Below are positions 1 to 8,825 of a stretch of 18,057 nt of DNA, in pieces. The stretch spans positions 1-18,057 of the forward strand of contig CAYRHN010000036.1 in assembly GCA_964424115.1 (NCBI GenBank), read 5' to 3'. Made by a program: the position numbers and the translations under genes. Below the pieces are notes generated by a model. The model searched no databases. It saw only the letters and a program-made list of their open reading frames with translations, and was not told the origin of the DNA. This DNA comes from CAYRHN01 sp964424115. GTDB lineage: Bacteria; Chloroflexota; Anaerolineae; Anaerolineales; Anaerolineaceae. The stretch's first letter is position 1. Every line of letters starts with the position of its first letter.

Positions 1-246
1 GACTCACCATTTTTGTTAAGGTTCAGCATTTTACAGAAACAATGTTACACCAACTTCTAGAATAGGCAATGATGGCTGATCCCACTCAAAAACATAAATA
101 TTTTCTAATTCGGAAAATGCACAATTAGAGAGAACTGACAAAAACCTTCTCCCAATGAACCAAAATCAAGACCAGACAATAATGGACTCACTGGAAACAC
201 AACATTGCATTATGAAGGCTACTGATACTAATAAAGAGAGGATGAT
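1..246. other. AT-rich region upstream of the first gene
   Basis: No recognisable gene. The stretch is AT-rich with stops in most frames; the only open frame reaching the next gene is the 31-codon ORF listed separately. A GAGAGGA ribosome-binding site at 236-242 precedes the ATG at 247 with a 4-base gap. I see no convincing -35/-10 pair, integrase or tRNA here. Confidence 0.5.
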
Positions 247-250
247 ATGA
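155..250 (+). CDS. possible 31-residue leader ORF coupled to the PIN-like gene
   Basis: An ATG at 155 opens a 31-codon frame (starting MNQNQDQTIM) that ends in TGA at 248-250, so its stop overlaps the ATG at 247 of the next gene in an ATGA arrangement typical of translational coupling. The frame stays open upstream to a TAA at 95-97. There is no good ribosome-binding site before the ATG at 155 or the in-frame ATG at 182, and the peptide resembles nothing I know. It could be a leader peptide, the tail of a decayed gene, or chance. Confidence 0.2.
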   Translation: MNQNQDQTIMDSLETQHCIMKATDTNKERMI

Positions 251-2370
251 GGAATCTCTCGCCAGAAGTTATTTCCTTAGTGAATTATATTGAATTGGAT
301 TCCGCTGAATGGTGGGTCAATGTTGTTGAAAGGTTGGTTATAGCCATTCTCTGGCAGTCGAAAAATCCACTTAATGTGCAGCAATTAAAATCAAAAATCA
401 AAAAAGATTTCCCGTTTACTACAAGGACAACCGAATTAAATAGAATGTTGTCTAAGTTGATGGATGAAGGAAAGATTATTTCTTGTGAAAATGGACAATA
501 CAAATTAAGTATATCTGAGGAACGAAGCCTCAACGAAATTGAAAAAAAGAATAACGAATTAGCATCAAAAATTGAAAATATTTTTTGTGCTTACGTTAAG
601 AACAAATACCCTGGGATTGACGCAAAAGTCATATGGTCTTTATTTATTGAAAAATTTCTTGTTCCTCTAGTCTCCGCCGAAGGTGCAAGGGCTTACGACC
701 TGCTTGTAGGCGGGAAGAAGAAGATCAACAATCAATCGTATGTTGATAAATTTATAGAATCCGTACCTAGTTATGCAAGAGAAGGAATTAGACAAGTTTT
801 ATATGATTTTTTAGATTTACGCGACCCGGAAATAGAGTGTTATCTACTTTCTTATCTGGATGCTTATTTTACAATTGAGGCCTCAGGACTTCCGCCCAAA
901 GTATTAACAGAGTTGTCTAATATCAAGAAGGAAAATCTAGAATTTTCCATTTTTGTAGATACAAACTTTGTTTTTTCAATTCTTAATCTACACGACAACC
1001 CTTCTAACGAAATGGCCAACGATCTAAAAGAATTAGTGTTTTCGTTGGGCAAAAATTTTAATTTCAAATTTTTCATACGCCCCATCACACTTGATGAAAC
1101 AAGAAATTCAATAATTTATCATCGAAAAGCCCTGACCAATTTACCGTACCCACAAAATTTATCAGCTGCCGCAGCGTCATCAGCTGGAATATCTGGTGTA
1201 TTCAAGACTTACTTCGAAAAAATGTCACGATTAGACAGAAAAATCGATCCTGTTTTGTATTTTAAACCATTCGAGGAAAATCTAACGCAGATTCTGGAAG
1301 GGCATGGCGTATACCTCTACTCAGATAATGATGCTAGCAAACAAACCGACCTAACTGAATTGCAAATGGACATTGAGAATCAAAAACGATATGAAGATGA
1401 CAAATATAAAGATGGCGCAAAGAGCAGCAAAAAAATTGAGCACGATGTTACGTTATGGCATTTTATTCAGGGTTTGCGCGGGAAAAAGATTGTTAATCCG
1501 TTACAGGCAAAGTACTGGGTGGTCACAATTGATTATAAATTCTTAGGTTTTGATAAATTCAAATCGGAGATCAAATCTTATACGCCAGCTTGCATGCATC
1601 CTTCTCAACTTTTTCAAATACTGCGTTTCTTCGTTCCAAGAACGCCTGCTCTTGAAAAATCTTTATTGGGAATCATGAAATTCCCCTTATTGGCACGACA
1701 ATTCGACTCGCAATCAGAGAAGATTTCTCTCAATATAATTAATACTTTAAACAGACACGAGGATATAGAAGATATCCCAACTGACACACTAACAACAATT
1801 TTGGCAGATGGGATCCTACGTAAACAATTGTCAAATATTGATGTTCATGAAAAAGAAGCGATTGCCCTAGTCCACGAAGCATTGGTTCGAGTTGTTGCCC
1901 AAAAAGATGAGCAGCTCGACTTTCGGGAGAACGAAATTGGCTTGCTAAAAGATACTGTTAACACCCTGAAAACCAATTTAGAGCAAGCTGAGGAGCAAAA
2001 AAGACTTCTTCAGATAAATACAGAACAAATTAAGGGCGAAGACGCATCGCAAATCAACAAACTTTCCGCCAGAATAAAGATCCTCGAAGAGGAAAAGGCA
2101 AATGAAAAGAAGAAAAGAGAAAGGACTGGTAAATTTCTATCAATTGGGTTAGTTGGGCTTCTTGGAATTTTCTTGATATATTTTTTGCCTTCGCTATTGA
2201 CCTGGACTTGGTTTCTCAATCATAAAAACCTGATTGGACTTTACATTTGTGCCACACTGTTATTAGTGGGAATATGTTGGACTATCGCTGAACCTTCAAA
2301 GAATTATAAATATGGGATTGTTTTTGGAATTGTAGCGGCAGCAATATTTACTATTGCCCAAATAGTGTAA
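247..2370 (+). CDS. winged-helix / PIN-like nuclease / coiled-coil membrane protein
   Basis: Not a named family that I recognise; domains are inferred from motifs. Residues about 20-90 look like a winged helix-turn-helix (helices, then a wing near EGKIISCENGQYKL). Residues about 230-440 look like a PIN-like nuclease: a hydrophobic strand ends in FVDTN (D238), followed by LDETRN (E284), HDVTLWHF (D400) and VVTIDYKFL (D429), the acid spacing of PIN metal-dependent ribonucleases. Residues about 550-625 are a charged heptad-like coiled coil. Three hydrophobic segments (about 630-652, 662-680, 688-707) should anchor the C-terminus in the membrane. There is no signal peptide. The ATG at 247 has a GAGAGGA site just upstream. 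The gene is AT-rich, unlike mod/res downstream. A membrane-tethered RNA-cleaving effector, perhaps in phage defence, is an inference. PIN assignment is moderately sure; biological role unknown. Confidence 0.6.
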   Translation: MRNLSPEVISLVNYIELDSAEWWVNVVERLVIAILWQSKNPLNVQQLKSKIKKDFPFTTRTTELNRMLSKLMDEGKIISCENGQYKLSISEERSLNEIEKKNNELASKIENIFCAYVKNKYPGIDAKVIWSLFIEKFLVPLVSAEGARAYDLLVGGKKKINNQSYVDKFIESVPSYAREGIRQVLYDFLDLRDPEIECYLLSYLDAYFTIEASGLPPKVLTELSNIKKENLEFSIFVDTNFVFSILNLHDNPSNEMANDLKELVFSLGKNFNFKFFIRPITLDETRNSIIYHRKALTNLPYPQNLSAAAASSAGISGVFKTYFEKMSRLDRKIDPVLYFKPFEENLTQILEGHGVYLYSDNDASKQTDLTELQMDIENQKRYEDDKYKDGAKSSKKIEHDVTLWHFIQGLRGKKIVNPLQAKYWVVTIDYKFLGFDKFKSEIKSYTPACMHPSQLFQILRFFVPRTPALEKSLLGIMKFPLLARQFDSQSEKISLNIINTLNRHEDIEDIPTDTLTTILADGILRKQLSNIDVHEKEAIALVHEALVRVVAQKDEQLDFRENEIGLLKDTVNTLKTNLEQAEEQKRLLQINTEQIKGEDASQINKLSARIKILEEEKANEKKKRERTGKFLSIGLVGLLGIFLIYFLPSLLTWTWFLNHKNLIGLYICATLLLVGICWTIAEPSKNYKYGIVFGIVAAAIFTIAQIV

Positions 2371-2717
2371 ACTCTGAAAATCGATTCTGCCTATGCATTT
2401 CTCCAAGAAAAATTTCATAAAACGCCTGCTGTGAAATAATTTCAATTAATGGATTGGAGCGCAATACCGCATAAAATCAAGTGTCCTAATTCTCCTATTG
2501 CCACATAGCATTGCGCGTGCTTATCTAGCATTTTTCCCGGCGCCAAATCAAATTACGTCACCATCATCTCCAAATTACACTATCAGACCAGTTGAGTCTA
2601 TCTAGCATAAGCAAACTTCCCAAAACAAGGTGATTCAACAATCCATCCAAAAATTAATTTGAATTGTTTATGGAGGTTATTTTCCTCACCATCCCCCGCA
2701 CCTATTTATCCCGTTGC

Positions 2718-2726
2718 TGGTAAAAT
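2718..2726 (+). promoter_or_regulatory. candidate extended -10 promoter for mod-res-OLD
   Basis: TGG followed by TAAAAT matches the extended -10 pattern (TGn-TATAAT, one mismatch in the hexamer). There is no good -35 about 17 bases upstream. The same nine bases occur upstream of the DUF2142 gene at 9442-9450, which mildly supports real use. Confidence 0.25.
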
Positions 2727-2859
2727 AATAACAACCGCACATTCCCCCAGGAGGACACACCGCCCAGAGATACCCAACTTCATAATCCCAAAAGTCCGCA
2801 ATCACTATTTTAATAAATTTCCACAATTCAGGCCACAGGCCTTTAATATCCCCTCAATA

Positions 2860-2875
2860 CCCGCTCCCCCGCGGG
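2860..2875 (+). repeat. short GC hairpin in the mod leader
   Basis: CCCGC (2860-2864) can pair with GCGGG (2871-2875) across a 6-base C-rich loop, about 30 bases before the mod start. It has no U tract, so it is not a terminator; a leader structure or chance are both possible. Confidence 0.25.
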
Positions 2876-2893
2876 TGTTTGCGCCATATGCAC

Positions 2894-2899
2894 GAAGGA
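2894..2899 (+). promoter_or_regulatory. ribosome-binding site choosing the mod start
   Basis: GAAGGA lies 6 bases before the ATG at 2906. It overlaps the codons that would follow the alternative in-frame starts TTG 2879 and ATG 2888, neither of which has its own good site, so 2906 is preferred. Confidence 0.6.
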
Positions 2900-2905
2900 A
2901 ATCTC

Positions 2906-4513
2906 ATGCCTACACTCGACTGGATCGGCAAAGACGCCGTCCGCAACCACCATCTACATATACCTTTTCACCTGCTGCGCGCTGACGCGGAACTATCCTG
3001 CGGCGATCCGGGCTCTGGTAACTTATTAGTGCAGGGCGACAACCTGCTGGCTCTAAAAGCTCTGCTGCCCTATTATGCGGGTAAGGTCAAATGTATCTAC
3101 ATCGACCCGCCCTACAATACCGGCAAAGAGAACTGGGTCTATAACGACAACGTGAACAGCCCGGAAATGAAAGCCTGGCTGGGGCGGGTGGTGGGCGGTG
3201 AAGCCGAAGACCTCTCGCGCCACGACAAGTGGTTGTGCATGATGTACCCGCGCCTGCAACTGCTCCACCAGATGCTGCGCGAGGACGGCAGCCTGTGGAT
3301 GAGCATTGACGACAACGAAGTGCAACACGCGCGCATGGTTTTGGATGAAATCTTTGGAGCACAAAATTTTGTTGCAACTGTAATCTGGCAAAAGATATTT
3401 GCCCCTAAAGGTTCTGCGAGGCATTTATCGGCAAACCACGACTTTATTTTAATCTACGCTAAAAACAGTAATATTTGGCAAAGAAATTTACAGCCCCGAA
3501 CAGAATACCAAGATCAAAGATATAAAAACCCAGATAACGACCCCCGTGGAGTGTGGGCTTCTGATAATCTAACAGCAAGAAATTATTATAGTTTGGGAAC
3601 ATACCCAATTACTACACCTTCTGGGAGAGTTATTGATGGTCCAACCAAAGGCACTTACTGGCGAGTATCAAAAGAGACTTTCGAGGAATTAGATAAAGAT
3701 AATCGAATCTGGTGGGGCGAGAATAAGAACAATATGCCTCGATTGAAAAGATTTTTATCAGAAGTTCAATCTGGCATTGTTCCTCAAACTATTTGGTTGC
3801 ACCAAGAAGTCGGAAACACCCAGGAAGCCAAGAAGGAGATCGTCAAACTATTAGCAGATATTACTGATGTGTTTCCCACCCCCAAACCTACTCGCCTGAT
3901 CGAACGCATTCTCGAGATTGCCACCAACCCTGGCGATCTGGTATTGGATTCGTTTGCCGGAAGCGGCACCACCGGGCAGGCAGTTCTGCAAAAGGGAGAG
4001 AGGCGGCGTTTTATCCTGATCGAGATGGACGAGCAAATTGCCCCCGTCATTACCGCTGAACGCCTGCGGCGGGTCATCCAGGGCTACAAGTGGAAAGACC
4101 AGAAGGGCAACCCGCGCCATGAGGATGGGTTGGGCGGGGGCTTTGCCTTCTGCCGCCTGGGCGAGACGCTCTTTGACGAGAACGGCCTGATCCGCACAGA
4201 AGTCTCTTTCCTGGAACTGGCCCAGCATGTTTTCTTTATCGAAACCGGCGCGCCCCTGCCCCAGGATTACCGCCCTGGTTCGCCCCTGCTGGGCGTTCAC
4301 GAGGGCGCGGCGGTGTATTTGCTGTATAACGGCATTCTCAAAGACACGGAACTTTTCAATGGCAACATGCTCACCCCCGAAATTTTGCGCACCCTACCGG
4401 AACACGTTGGCCCGCGCGTGATCTACGCCAACGGCACCGCCTTTACCAGCTCGCGCCTGGCTGAGATGGGTATTCTCTTCAAACAAATCCCTTACGATAT
4501 CCGCATCGCCTAA
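2906..4513 (+). CDS. mod: type III restriction-modification DNA methyltransferase (Mod)
   Basis: S-adenosylmethionine-dependent adenine-N6 (possibly cytosine-N4) DNA methyltransferase, the modification and recognition subunit of a type III system. The 535-residue protein has the beta-class order: catalytic motif IV DPPY at 67-70 (in a YIDPPYNTG context), then motif I (FAGSGTTG, 350-357) near the C-terminal half. The region between them (about residues 147-298) is where Mod proteins carry the target-recognition domain; here it is strikingly AT-rich (about 3345-3800), while the flanks are GC-rich. The C-terminal 110 residues after motif I are less conserved and probably mediate dimer or Res contacts. 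The gene lies 16 bases before res, so the two are very likely one operon. Length is somewhat short compared with classical Mod proteins (often 550-680). The methylated sequence cannot be predicted. An orphan methyltransferase is unlikely given the adjoining helicase-nuclease. Confidence 0.88.
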   Translation: MPTLDWIGKDAVRNHHLHIPFHLLRADAELSCGDPGSGNLLVQGDNLLALKALLPYYAGKVKCIYIDPPYNTGKENWVYNDNVNSPEMKAWLGRVVGGEAEDLSRHDKWLCMMYPRLQLLHQMLREDGSLWMSIDDNEVQHARMVLDEIFGAQNFVATVIWQKIFAPKGSARHLSANHDFILIYAKNSNIWQRNLQPRTEYQDQRYKNPDNDPRGVWASDNLTARNYYSLGTYPITTPSGRVIDGPTKGTYWRVSKETFEELDKDNRIWWGENKNNMPRLKRFLSEVQSGIVPQTIWLHQEVGNTQEAKKEIVKLLADITDVFPTPKPTRLIERILEIATNPGDLVLDSFAGSGTTGQAVLQKGERRRFILIEMDEQIAPVITAERLRRVIQGYKWKDQKGNPRHEDGLGGGFAFCRLGETLFDENGLIRTEVSFLELAQHVFFIETGAPLPQDYRPGSPLLGVHEGAAVYLLYNGILKDTELFNGNMLTPEILRTLPEHVGPRVIYANGTAFTSSRLAEMGILFKQIPYDIRIA

Positions 4514-4529
4514 AAGGGGGAACCTCAAA

Positions 4530-7136
4530 GTGGAACTGAAACACTACCAAACCCGAGCGCTGGAATCCCTGGCAGAATATTTCCGCGCCTGTCAGAAATT
4601 TGGCGATCCCGATACGGCCTTCTACAATACCACCAAGCAGATCTACGGCGGGCAGGGCGTACCCTATCACCCCATTCAAGAATTGCCCGAGCCTCCTTAT
4701 ATTTGCTTGCGCCTGCCGACTGGCGGCGGCAAAACCCTGCTGGCGGCGCATGCCATCGGCGTGGCGGCAGACGAATTTCTGCGCGCCACCAACCCGCTGA
4801 CCCTTTGGCTGACTCCCTCCAAGACGATCCGCGAGCAAACCCTGCGTGCCCTCAAAGACCCCGATCATCCCTACCGCCGCGCGCTGGCGGCGCGCTTCCC
4901 GGCGCTGAGCGTGCTGGATATTTCTGAGGCGCTGTCCATCCAGCCGGGGACATTAAGCGGCGGGGCGACAATCATCGTTGCCACCCTGCAAGCCTTTCGC
5001 GTGGACGATACCGAAGGCCGCAAGGTTTATGAACCTGCCGGCGCGCTGATGAGCCACTTTGACGGCGATCTGCCCGGCGATGTGGAGCGCTACGAGGACG
5101 GAAAGCCTATCCCAACGCTGTCTAACGTGCTGCGTCTGCACCGCCCGTTGGTGATCGTGGATGAAGCGCACAACGCCCGCACCGATCTTTCCTTTGATAC
5201 ACTAGCGCGCTTCCGCCCCTCCTGCATTTTGGAGTTGACCGCTACCCCCGACCGCCAACACCATCCCAGTAATGTGCTGGTTTCCGTCTCGGCCGCCGAA
5301 TTGAAGACCGAAAGCATGATTAAGCTGCCCATTCGCCTGGAAACCCATCCGGATTGGCCCGCGGCGCTCTCGCGCGCTGTGGCGCTGCGCAACCGCCTGG
5401 AAAAGCTGGCGCAGGAAGAACGCGCCCAAACTGGTGAATATATCCGCCCGGTGATGTTGCTGCAAGCCCAGCCGCGCCGCCAGGGGCAGGAAACTGTCTC
5501 CCCCGACGCCTTAAAAAAAGCCCTGATCGAGGACCAGCGCATCCCGCAGGAGCAGATCGCCATTTCTATAGGTGAGCTTGATGAGTTGGAAGGTTTGGAT
5601 GTAACCAGCCCAACCTGTCCGCTGCGATACATCATCACTGTGCAAAAACTGCGCGAGGGCTGGGACTGTCCTTTTGCCTATATTCTCTTTAGCGTTGCCG
5701 AGCAGCGCGCAAGCACGGCCGTGGAACAAATTTTGGGGCGTGTGCTGCGTTTGCCGCACGCCGGCGCTAAAGCCCACCCGGAATTAAATCTTGCCTACGC
5801 ATTTACCGCTTCTTATGGTTTTGCTGCTGCCGCAGAAAGCCTACGCGAGGCATTGGTCAGCAATGGCTTTGAACGGCAGGAAGCCAAAGACCTGATCCTT
5901 CCCGTGACAGGGGTGGCGCAACCCGACCTGGGCTTTGCTGATTTGCCGCTTTTTACCCCCAGCGGAGAAATGTTGATTCCTGTACCAGAAGAACCGGATT
6001 TTTCTGCACTGTTACCCGAATTGGCAAATAAGGTCGATTACAAACAAGAATCGCACACTTTGATGGTGCGCGACTGTCTCAGCCCGCAAGAAGTCGAGAC
6101 AGTCACATCCTGCTTTACCACTCCCGGCGCACAAACGATAGTTGCCGCCAAACTAAGCCAACAGCCGCCAGCCCGCTCCATCCTGCGCCTGCCGCTGTTG
6201 GCTGTGCGCCAGGGGGACTTGTTGGAGGCTTTCCAGGAGGATCATTTCCTCAACCGCCCGTGGCAATTATCCAAATGCGACCCTTATTTGCCGGAAGAAC
6301 TCTTCCCGCGCCAGGCGCAAGGCGGGCAGCAAGGGACAATTGACATCAACGAGCAAGGTCATGTTTACACGGACTTTATGCGCGAAGTGCAATTGCAGTT
6401 GGCGGCGCTTTCCGCCGACCAGGGCTGGTCGGTTGGTGCGCTGGCCGCCTGGCTTGATCGCAAGATTCGCCACCACGACCTGCCTGCTACGCAAAGTTTG
6501 CCCTTCCTGCGCGCGCTGATCGAGCGCCTGCTGCAAGAAGGGGGGATTGGCCTGGCCGAACTGGTGCGTGAGAAATTCCGCTTGCGGCGCGGCGCGGAAG
6601 ACCTGATCCAGCAGCATCGCGCTGCGGCGCGCCAACAAGCCTACCAGCAATTCCTGTTTGCCGAGGCCGCCGCGCCTTTGGTTGTGTCACCGGAAATCTG
6701 TTTCACCTACGACCCCGACCCGCTGCATTACCCCTGTTCGACGGAATATTCGTTGCGTCCCGGTCAACATAATTTTCACAAACACTATTACCCCACCGTG
6801 GGCAACCTGCGCCCCACGGGCGAAGAATTCCAATGCGCGCAAAATCTGGATTCGCATCCAAAGATTAAAACCTGGGTGCGCAACCTGGAGCGCCAGCCGC
6901 AATACTCTTTCTGGTTGCAAACCTCCACCGACCGCTTCTACCCGGATTTCGTCTGTCTGCTGGAGGACGGGCGCTATCTGGTGGTTGAATCCAAAGGCGA
7001 ACATTTGTATGATACGCCGGACTCGGCTGAAAAACGGCAGATCGGCGCACTGTGGGAAGAGCGTAGCGGAGGGCACTGTCTTTTTATAATGTCTAAAGGC
7101 ACGCAATGGAATGCGATTGCGGCGAAGATAGGATAA
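4530..7136 (+). CDS. res: type III restriction enzyme Res subunit (helicase-nuclease)
   Basis: ATP-dependent superfamily 2 helicase fused to a nuclease, the cleavage subunit working with the Mod protein just upstream. In 868 residues: Walker A LPTGGGKT at 62-69; DEAH box (VIVDEAHN) at 211-214; motif III TATP at 237-240; REGWDCPFAYIL at 375-386; and motif VI QILGRVLRLP at 400-409. Near the C-terminus a PD-(D/E)xK nuclease core is visible: FYPDF with D806, then VVESKGEH with E820 and K822. Both activities therefore look intact. The start is GTG at 4530, preceded by an AGGGGG-type ribosome-binding site ending at 4520. Composition is GC-rich, like the conserved parts of mod. The stop lies 12 bases before the OLD-family gene, suggesting a three-gene transcript. 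Length is slightly below classical Res subunits (about 900-1000). Confidence 0.88.
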   Translation: MELKHYQTRALESLAEYFRACQKFGDPDTAFYNTTKQIYGGQGVPYHPIQELPEPPYICLRLPTGGGKTLLAAHAIGVAADEFLRATNPLTLWLTPSKTIREQTLRALKDPDHPYRRALAARFPALSVLDISEALSIQPGTLSGGATIIVATLQAFRVDDTEGRKVYEPAGALMSHFDGDLPGDVERYEDGKPIPTLSNVLRLHRPLVIVDEAHNARTDLSFDTLARFRPSCILELTATPDRQHHPSNVLVSVSAAELKTESMIKLPIRLETHPDWPAALSRAVALRNRLEKLAQEERAQTGEYIRPVMLLQAQPRRQGQETVSPDALKKALIEDQRIPQEQIAISIGELDELEGLDVTSPTCPLRYIITVQKLREGWDCPFAYILFSVAEQRASTAVEQILGRVLRLPHAGAKAHPELNLAYAFTASYGFAAAAESLREALVSNGFERQEAKDLILPVTGVAQPDLGFADLPLFTPSGEMLIPVPEEPDFSALLPELANKVDYKQESHTLMVRDCLSPQEVETVTSCFTTPGAQTIVAAKLSQQPPARSILRLPLLAVRQGDLLEAFQEDHFLNRPWQLSKCDPYLPEELFPRQAQGGQQGTIDINEQGHVYTDFMREVQLQLAALSADQGWSVGALAAWLDRKIRHHDLPATQSLPFLRALIERLLQEGGIGLAELVREKFRLRRGAEDLIQQHRAAARQQAYQQFLFAEAAAPLVVSPEICFTYDPDPLHYPCSTEYSLRPGQHNFHKHYYPTVGNLRPTGEEFQCAQNLDSHPKIKTWVRNLERQPQYSFWLQTSTDRFYPDFVCLLEDGRYLVVESKGEHLYDTPDSAEKRQIGALWEERSGGHCLFIMSKGTQWNAIAAKIG

Positions 7137-7148
7137 TGCGAGGATGGT

Positions 7149-8825
7149 ATGAGACTGAGCGGTATTGAAATTAAGAATTTTCGTAGCATTGGGGACGAAT
7201 TTGTTTCACTGAACCCACTAAGAAAGTGTAATATTTTGATTGGGCGAAATAATTCGGGAAAATCAAATATTATCCGTGGAATTTCAAAAGCTCTCGAAAA
7301 AACATTGGAACCCAAAACAAATCTTGATGAAATAGATTATCACAATCGGCAACAAATACCTTTTGAATTTATTTTGCATTTTTCTACAAATCCCATACCA
7401 GATAATCAGGATAACGAAATATTATCCAAGACTGGCATTGGCGAATTTTGGTTTCAATATAAGTGGGGAAAGGATGCAGGATTTGGTATAAGCGACTCCA
7501 ATATTCTAAAATTGGTCGATTTTAGAATACAGAACAGCGTTCTGAGTCACTTTACGGGGCAGCACTGGACAGCCGTCCCTTCGGCCGCAAGCATTCAAAG
7601 AACTTTTCATGAAAGCATGAAGAATATCTTTACACATTTTATTGGAGGTATTAAACCAGTAATTATTATTCCAGAATTCAGGAAAATTGAACAGGGCGAA
7701 AGTTATTCAATCGATGGAAAGAACTTAATTCGATTTCTTAACCAGCTTAAATTTCCCCAAATTGGAAAAGATGAGGATCAGCGAAAATTTGAAAAAATCC
7801 AGGATATTTGCCGCCGGCTTCTCCATTTGCCGGATTGTGCATTGGAGATTATTGAAGTTCAATCGCAAAATCCTATACTTGCAATAAATAATGATGGGCT
7901 TCGCTTACCCCTGAGTCATTACGGAACAGGAACCCACGAATTAATTATCCTTGTTACAGCTGTAACTTCTCTTGAGAATTCCATCTGTTGTATTGAGGAG
8001 CCCGAGATTCACCTGCATCCGAGAGCTCAAATTGAATTCCTAGACTATCTAATTCATGACACCTCAAACGATTATCTAATCACAACCCATTCGCCTACTC
8101 TAATCAATTATGGCTTACAGAACGAACTCGTACAGGTAGTTCACTTATTTCAGCAAAATGGCGTTACAAGAAGCCAAAGGGTAGATTGCAACACAGATGG
8201 AATCAAAGCGCTTTATGATTTAGGAAACAAGCCAAGCGATTTGATGCAGGCTAACTCTGTGATTTGGGTTGAGGGTTATACAGATGTATTATATCTACGA
8301 AAATGGCTTACGTTATGTGCTCCAAATTTGGTCGAGGGACGGGACTTTGTTTTTATAACCTATCGCGAATTTTCAAGATTAAATTTGAATCACAATCTAG
8401 TTCAAGAAAAGCTCACTAATGTATTTCAATTAAATCCAAGCGTTATATTAGTGATGGATAGTGATCTCAAAAATGACAGAGACAGTCTGGATATTCAAAA
8501 AATAGAATTTAAGAACACCTGCGAACAAAGCGGTGGCCTTGTTTGGATAACAAAGCGGAGGGAGATAGAAAACTATATACCCGTTAGCGTCATATCTAAA
8601 TGTTTTCCAGAAATCACAAATGAAGATATTCGCACAGGACATTACGAGGATATTGTTTTTGAACTCAACAAAGCACTCAAGAGAAAAAGGCTTAGAAAAC
8701 AGGATTTATCTAAATCGGATTTAGCCCAAATGTTTGTCAACAATTTTTGCTTAGAAGATATTTCAGAAGAACTGCGTGAAGAAATAAGCCATGTAATCAC
8801 TCAAATAGAAACGCGGAAAAGTTAA
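7149..8825 (+). CDS. OLD-family ATP-dependent nuclease (ABC-type ATPase plus TOPRIM)
   Basis: ATPase-nuclease of the OLD (overcoming lysogenization defect) family, known from phage exclusion and from the GajA subunit of Gabija. N-terminal SMC/RecF-like half: opening IKNFRSIG, Walker A GRNNSGKS (32-39), a signature-like loop LSHYGTGTHEL (255-265), Walker B CCIEEPEIHLHP (280-291) and the switch histidine in ITTHSP (311-316). C-terminal TOPRIM half: WVEGYTDVLYL (E375, D379), VILVMDSD (D437, D439) and REIENYI (E472, E474), so the metal-binding acids appear present. The 558-residue length is normal. The ATG at 7149 follows GAGGA at 7140-7144 with a short gap and lies 12 bases after res. The gene is much more AT-rich than res, implying separate origin. 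No UvrD-like GajB partner follows, so it is not a complete Gabija system. Association with restriction is by position only. Confidence 0.83.
   Translation: MRLSGIEIKNFRSIGDEFVSLNPLRKCNILIGRNNSGKSNIIRGISKALEKTLEPKTNLDEIDYHNRQQIPFEFILHFSTNPIPDNQDNEILSKTGIGEFWFQYKWGKDAGFGISDSNILKLVDFRIQNSVLSHFTGQHWTAVPSAASIQRTFHESMKNIFTHFIGGIKPVIIIPEFRKIEQGESYSIDGKNLIRFLNQLKFPQIGKDEDQRKFEKIQDICRRLLHLPDCALEIIEVQSQNPILAINNDGLRLPLSHYGTGTHELIILVTAVTSLENSICCIEEPEIHLHPRAQIEFLDYLIHDTSNDYLITTHSPTLINYGLQNELVQVVHLFQQNGVTRSQRVDCNTDGIKALYDLGNKPSDLMQANSVIWVEGYTDVLYLRKWLTLCAPNLVEGRDFVFITYREFSRLNLNHNLVQEKLTNVFQLNPSVILVMDSDLKNDRDSLDIQKIEFKNTCEQSGGLVWITKRREIENYIPVSVISKCFPEITNEDIRTGHYEDIVFELNKALKRKRLRKQDLSKSDLAQMFVNNFCLEDISEELREEISHVITQIETRKS

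Larger units (their letters stand above)
2371..2905. other. 535-base intergenic region before the type III system
   Basis: I see no convincing gene. Contents: a 10-base direct repeat TATCTAGCAT at 2522-2531 and 2599-2608; an extended -10-like TGGTAAAAT at 2718-2726; an orphan strong Shine-Dalgarno AGGAGG at 2749-2754 with no ATG, GTG or TTG at usable distance; a GGCC-ACA-GGCC inverted repeat near 2831-2841; and a 5-bp GC hairpin at 2860-2875. If transcription starts near 2733, the mod mRNA has a leader of about 170 bases. Composition changes from AT-rich to GC-rich at about 2860. Confidence 0.4.

Noticed and set aside
2522..2608. Direct repeat TATCTAGCAT, two copies 77 bases apart
   Set aside because: Ten bases in AT-rich sequence can recur by chance and nothing ties it to a site or element end.
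2659..2985. 108-codon ORF overlapping the mod start
   Set aside because: TTG start without a proper site, Pro/Arg-rich low-information protein, and a large overlap with the well-supported mod gene.
3053..3424. Several minus-strand ORFs within mod
   Set aside because: They lie wholly inside the methyltransferase frame with DPPY and neighbouring motifs; no ribosome-binding sites or recognisable products.
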